From contig JAHFDU010000165.1 in the NCBI GenBank assembly GCA_023248835.1, positions 1 through 8,395 of the forward strand: a stretch of 8,395 nt of DNA, read 5' to 3'. The stretch is from Myxococcales bacterium. GTDB taxonomy: Bacteria; Myxococcota_A; Polyangia; Palsa-1104. The notes under the pieces were generated by a model. That model was not told the origin of the DNA. It saw only the letters and a list, made by a program, of their open reading frames with translations, and made no database searches. Position 1 is the stretch's first letter, and each line of letters begins with the position of its first letter. The translations under genes and the position numbers were made by a program. Below, in pieces: positions 5,612 to 8,395 of this stretch.

Positions 5612-6130
5612 ATACGCTTAAAACCCGAATTCGATGTCATGGTGCCGCTCAGCGCCAAGAGCGGCAAGGTGACGATCGGCGGCAATCTGTCGCTCAGCAA
5701 AGTCGCTTTTGCTTTCACACCCACCATCGACACCGAAATCAGCATCGGCCTGGTGCCGCCCCGACTGCAGTCGATGCACCTCATCCGCGGCGGCGCTTCA
5801 AGCGCCGAAATCACCACCGCCGGCGAAGGCTACCTCAAGCTCAGCGCCGAAGAGCTATTCCGAGACCTGCCCGCAGCTGGCCTTTTCCTCCGGCATGGCG
5901 GACGGCGCGCTCAAGCTTGACGAATCTCTTTACACCAAAGCCAAAGCGGGCGGCTCGATCAAAGTCTTTGGCAAGTCACTCGCCGACCTCAGTCTCACCG
6001 TGCTCGATCTTTCGAAATCGATTGCCAGTGCCAACTTCGATTTCCCTCTGTCGTCGGCGCCGCCAGCTCTGGCAGCATTTCGTTCCGTCTCGTGCCGTGC
6101 TCGCAAGTCGACGCCGGCGGATGCCCCTAG
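5612..6130 (+). pseudogene. Decayed beta-rich protein gene with two frameshifts
   Basis: No intact gene spans this stretch, yet coding-like sequence runs through it in two frames. From about 5615 (first ATG at 5639) the frame of the preceding gene reads 'KPEFDVMVPLSAKSGKVTIGG ... EGYLKLSAEELFRD', ending at TGA 5918-5920. Near 5865-5880 coherent sequence moves to the next frame ('CPQLAFSSGMADGALKLDESLY ... IASANFDFPLS'), and near 6050 it returns to the first frame ('VGAASSGSISFRLVPCSQVDAGGCP', stop TAG 6128-6130). In the last part the restored frame has about 80% GC at third positions against about 61% in the alternative. Alternating polar/hydrophobic strands suggest a beta-rich protein. No start with a Shine-Dalgarno is seen, so the N-terminus is probably missing. 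The family is not recognised. Sequencing or assembly errors could mimic the shifts. Confidence 0.55.
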
Positions 6131-6154
6131 CGTTTAGCGACGATTCACAGCAGT

Positions 6155-7924
6155 CTATTGCAGCTGAAATCCGTACCAGATCAGCAGTTTGTCAGCCTTC
6201 TCGTTGGCGAAGACCATACGCGGGATTCCCTGGCGCGGCTCGGTTCCCTCGTTGATCAAGAATTCGCCGAATTGCCCCGCCTTGAGCCCGGCGCCGAATT
6301 CATTCGGTACCACCACCGGTTTCACGGTGTTGTTGAGGGTGATGGTGCCCTCGATGTGACAGTCGCTGTCATAAATCGGCTCACCGTTGATCCCCCAGCC
6401 GTTGATGCGGCCGTTTCGTACGCAAACGCGGTTGGGAACCGTGCGCTTGCGGGTCGGAAAGGTGACGAGAAAGCCATTCTTTTCTTTTTTCACCGACTGA
6501 ATCACGTCTTTGGCGGGATTGGCAGAGATGAAACCCTTGTTGACGGCGGCGTCAAAGGCGCCATGCAACAGGTTCTCAGTCGGCTGTTCCACTTTGGGAT
6601 GGAACATGTTCCCTTTGATCGGAAATTTGTCGCGATCGGCCAGCACGTCAGCCAGCGCCTTGCTGGCGGCGGTGTAGGCTGCCAGCCGTGGTCCCCGCTG
6701 AATGCCGACCGGGCCGCTGTCCTGGCCGCTTGAGAAGAGGTCGATTTCGAATTGTGCAGCAGTATATCGTGCCTCGAGAGCGTCGCACAGCGCCATGGCG
6801 CTCCAGATCGAATAGCCGATCGGGTCAATGGCCAAGTTAAACGCCTGTTCGGCCGTTTTGGGCGCCTTCGATTTTAGGTAGGTCGCCAGTCCCTTGCGAA
6901 ATGAGTCACCGCATCCGAGCAGCGCCTTTTTGCTCGGGCCGTAGAATTTGGTCTCGTACGCGCGCGCCGCGTCAAACACCGCCTTGTTGGCGGCATAGGT
7001 CTTGTCCCAATCGCTCCAACCCTTTTCGGGTGCGTCAAACAGCACTGTCTTATAGGCGGCGTCTTTGGCCGCCTTCTTGTTATATTCGGTCGCCATGTAG
7101 TCGTACACCGCTTTGGCGGTGGCAAACGTTTCAATCGCGTTGATCTTGGCGTAGTGGTTGAATTTCTTATCGGCGATCTCCTTGTCGAGCTTGGCGCGAT
7201 CCATGCGTCGTGCGTCGGCACCGCACACCGCAAAGCGAGCCATGTTGTAAGGCTCACTGGTGTCGGGCCACTGGGCATCGTGCGGCAGATTGCGCAGGCA
7301 GGAGGTGACAAAGACGGCTCGCGCCAACTCGGACGGAGGCTCAGTGTATTCGTCGATCCACCAGCCCAGGGTTTCGTCGGCATCGCCTGCACTCAGGTCG
7401 GTGGCGTTGGGATAGACGGTTGGACCGTACTGGGGAGAGCAGCCGGTGCCCATGCGCAGCGCGCCGTAGAGCGCCTTGTCACGAATCGAGCCCTCCTCTT
7501 CGGGCTTGAACCCCTCGCACCACTCGGTCTCTTGCTTTTCGTAGTCGGAGGAGACGCGAAATTTGAACAGAGATCGATCCTCGGCTTCGCTGGTTCCAAC
7601 AAGGTTGACCCAGCTCTGCCTCCACGCGGCGACCGCCTCCTGCACTTTCTTGTCGCTCGGCGCCATGCAGGCGATTTTGGCGATCCACAGGTGGCGCTGC
7701 TGGTCCCATCTGCTCGCAACGGTGCGTTCGACACGAGAAAAGGTGCGCTCGACATCGCCGTCGGCGTCCGACATGTCGACACCGTCGCACCAGTCGGGCT
7801 TCATCGGCTTGACTGTGTCGCGCCCGGGGCCGACTTTGACCGAGGGCACATCGAACGCCCAGCCGGTTGTGGTCAAACATGTCAACGCGATGGTGGGCAA
7901 GTAGCGAACCACATACCTGTTCAT
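6155..7924 (-). CDS. Secreted cysteine-rich protein of unknown function
   Basis: The protein has 589 residues from the chosen start. Residues 1-23 are a Sec signal peptide (MNRYVVRYLPTIALTCLTTTGWA) with likely cleavage after 'GWA', before FDVP. The mature protein has ten cysteines, an even number compatible with disulfides in the periplasm or outside the cell (for example 'DWCDG', 'IACMA', 'EWCEG', 'GTGCS', 'TSCL', 'AVCGAD', 'LGCGDS', 'ALCDA', 'RVCV', 'SDCH'). The middle (about 240-340) is a charged, Ala/Lys-rich helical region. The last ~110 residues are beta-rich and include 'NGRINGWGINGEPIYDSDC' and a closing 'LLIWYGFQLQ'. An upstream in-frame ATG at 7960 would add 12 residues, but GGAGG sits six bases before the ATG at 7924, which also gives a clean signal peptide. 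It is convergent with the + strand operon, 24 bp from the pseudogene end. No known domain was recognised. Confidence 0.85.
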   Translation of the reverse strand: MNRYVVRYLPTIALTCLTTTGWAFDVPSVKVGPGRDTVKPMKPDWCDGVDMSDADGDVERTFSRVERTVASRWDQQRHLWIAKIACMAPSDKKVQEAVAAWRQSWVNLVGTSEAEDRSLFKFRVSSDYEKQETEWCEGFKPEEEGSIRDKALYGALRMGTGCSPQYGPTVYPNATDLSAGDADETLGWWIDEYTEPPSELARAVFVTSCLRNLPHDAQWPDTSEPYNMARFAVCGADARRMDRAKLDKEIADKKFNHYAKINAIETFATAKAVYDYMATEYNKKAAKDAAYKTVLFDAPEKGWSDWDKTYAANKAVFDAARAYETKFYGPSKKALLGCGDSFRKGLATYLKSKAPKTAEQAFNLAIDPIGYSIWSAMALCDALEARYTAAQFEIDLFSSGQDSGPVGIQRGPRLAAYTAASKALADVLADRDKFPIKGNMFHPKVEQPTENLLHGAFDAAVNKGFISANPAKDVIQSVKKEKNGFLVTFPTRKRTVPNRVCVRNGRINGWGINGEPIYDSDCHIEGTITLNNTVKPVVVPNEFGAGLKAGQFGEFLINEGTEPRQGIPRMVFANEKADKLLIWYGFQLQ

Positions 7925-7930
7925 GTACGG

Positions 7931-7935
7931 CCTCC
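7931..7935 (-). promoter_or_regulatory. Shine-Dalgarno site of the secreted-protein gene
   Basis: On the minus strand GGAGG lies six bases before the ATG at 7924. This strong, well-spaced site rules in favour of 7924 as the start over the in-frame ATG at 7960, which would put a charged segment in front of the signal peptide. Confidence 0.85.
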
Positions 7936-7960
7936 GTTCGTTTTTGGGAAAATCGGACAA

Positions 7961-7991
7961 ATTATGTCAGGTACTGCGACAGCGGTGTCAA
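7961..7991 (-). promoter_or_regulatory. Candidate promoter of the secreted-protein gene
   Basis: On the minus strand a perfect TTGACA (+ strand 7986-7991) is followed by CATAAT (+ strand 7961-7966), five of six matches to the -10 consensus. The spacer is 19 bp, longer than the optimal 17, so it would be weaker or activator-dependent. The predicted start of transcription is about 30 bases upstream of the ATG. The hexamers are seen; function is inferred. Confidence 0.45.
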
Positions 7992-8018
7992 GTTTACGGT
8001 GGGGACAGTGCTAATATT

Positions 8019-8218
8019 GCAAATCTTTAACCGTTCACCGGGGGACGTTCCCGTCCCCCCTCGTCGGGCAGAGCCCGCCGAGCCTCCCCCCCGCCGCGCG
8101 CTAACCGCGCGAGTTTCGGATGGCTACCAACAACTCTCAGCGCGTTTCTCGTCGAGAACTGAAAAACTTGACCAGTCAACATTCTATGCATACCCGGTGA
8201 ACGGTTACGCAAATCTTT
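8019..8218. mobile_element. MITE-like element with terminal inverted repeats and flanking direct repeats
   Basis: TAACCGTTCACCGGG (8028-8042) and CCCGGTGAACGGTTA (8193-8207) are perfect 15-bp inverted repeats bounding about 180 bp. Just outside lie identical 10-bp direct repeats GCAAATCTTT (8019-8028 and 8209-8218); the left copy shares one base with the inverted repeat and the right copy is one base away. This layout is that of a small non-autonomous transposable element with target-site duplication. No transposase can be encoded in it. It carries several internal hairpins. An alternative is a structured RNA or recombination site with a long basal stem. I do not recognise the family. Confidence 0.55.
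8040..8111. repeat. Cluster of three GC-rich hairpins inside the MITE-like element
   Basis: Hairpin one: GGGGGACG (8040-8047), loop TTCC, CGTCCCCC (8052-8059), perfect 8 bp. Hairpin two: 8060-8069 pairs with 8073-8082 around AGA, 10 bp with one mismatch. Hairpin three: CGCGCG (8095-8100), loop CTAAC, CGCGCG (8106-8111). They are not followed by a T-run on either strand, so they do not read as ordinary rho-independent terminators. A smaller TTCTC-GTC-GAGAA hairpin follows at 8146-8158. Confidence 0.65.
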
Positions 8219-8395
8219 TCAAATCCAGGTGTCAAAGTCTGGAATTATGCTTCAGAACGCTGCAATTGGGAACCCGTCTGACCGCCAATCACTTCGATGA
8301 ACGAAAACCTGGATCTTATCGATCACTTACGAGATAGGCGGTTCTAATAGTAGAAAAGCTCACGGTTCTCCTCGAGAGTTTGTTTGAGGACAAAC
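8219..8395. other. Non-coding, comparatively AT-rich right flank
   Basis: No credible gene is seen. ATCCAGGT (8223-8230) and ACCTGGAT (8307-8314) are an 8-bp inverted pair, and the window ends in a perfect 6-bp hairpin, GTTTGT (8378-8383), loop TTGAGG, ACAAAC (8390-8395). Base composition is lower in GC than the coding part of the window, which suggests imported or decaying DNA. Confidence 0.4.

Noticed and set aside
7154..8014. Open frame of 286 codons on the plus strand opposite the secreted-protein gene
   Set aside because: The minus strand has a signal peptide, an optimal Shine-Dalgarno and sensible protein composition; this frame has no ribosome site and low-complexity content.
8168..8190. 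Promoter TTGACC ... TATGCA inside the MITE-like element
   Set aside because: The spacer is only 11 bp, too short for sigma70 recognition, and no gene follows.
8019..8218. Integron attC site
   Set aside because: TAAC and GTTA lie at the ends of the long palindrome as in attC, but the flanking bases do not match RYYYAAC and GTTRRRY, the length exceeds usual attC sites, and there is no gene cassette or integrase in the window.
7867..8337. Open frame of 156 codons on the plus strand across the intergenic region and MITE-like element
   Set aside because: It runs through hairpins and inverted repeats, has no Shine-Dalgarno and gives a Pro/Arg-rich unstructured product. It starts inside the minus-strand gene.

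Overview
The window looks like chromosomal DNA from a GC-rich Gram-negative bacterium with typical bacterial operon structure: ATGA and TAATG start/stop overlaps and a strong preference for G or C in third codon positions. It carries a lipoprotein-like gene, a large secreted protein with many cysteines, and shell-vertex genes of a bacterial microcompartment (BMC). I lean towards Myxococcota/Deltaproteobacteria (for example the Haliangium/Polyangia side), but this rests on gene style and memory of similar hypothetical proteins, not on a phylogenetic marker.

Layout. Positions 1-209 are a leader that ends in a near-perfect sigma70-type promoter. All genes from 210 to 5611 lie on the + strand and are closely spaced, so they read as one probable operon: a predicted lipoprotein (210-1232); a small helical protein with an internal duplication (1257-1613); four tandem EutN/CcmL-family BMC-P vertex paralogs (1620-1865, 1862-2134, 2298-2555, 2555-2863), with a REP-like palindromic element between the second and third; an ACT-domain protein of the UPF0237 type with an unusual N-terminal extension that looks BMC-associated (2873-3484); a UPF0210/DUF711 protein (3481-4860); and a crotonase-fold protein (4916-5611). 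The crotonase gene is followed directly by a decayed gene fragment with two opposite frameshifts (about 5612-6130).

A convergent gene on the - strand (6155-7924) encodes a secreted protein of unknown function, with a clear signal peptide and Shine-Dalgarno site. Upstream of it, 7925-8395 has no convincing gene. It holds a candidate promoter for the - strand gene and a MITE-like element of about 180 bp (15-bp perfect terminal inverted repeats, internal hairpins, 10-bp direct repeats at both flanks).

How the genes may work together. BMC-P proteins cap the vertices of protein shells. The UPF0237 (ACT) and UPF0210 proteins form a widely conserved but biochemically uncharacterised gene pair. Here that pair is translationally coupled downstream of four vertex genes, and the ACT protein has a 110-residue extension with a 'VTPLA'-type motif and amphipathic helices separated by Pro/Gly linkers, the style seen in BMC cargo proteins. 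The inference is that this pair, perhaps with the CoA-thioester-handling crotonase, is associated with a microcompartment. No hexameric or trimeric shell gene (BMC-H, BMC-T), aldehyde dehydrogenase or phosphotransacylase is present in the window, so this would be either part of a larger locus or a satellite locus.
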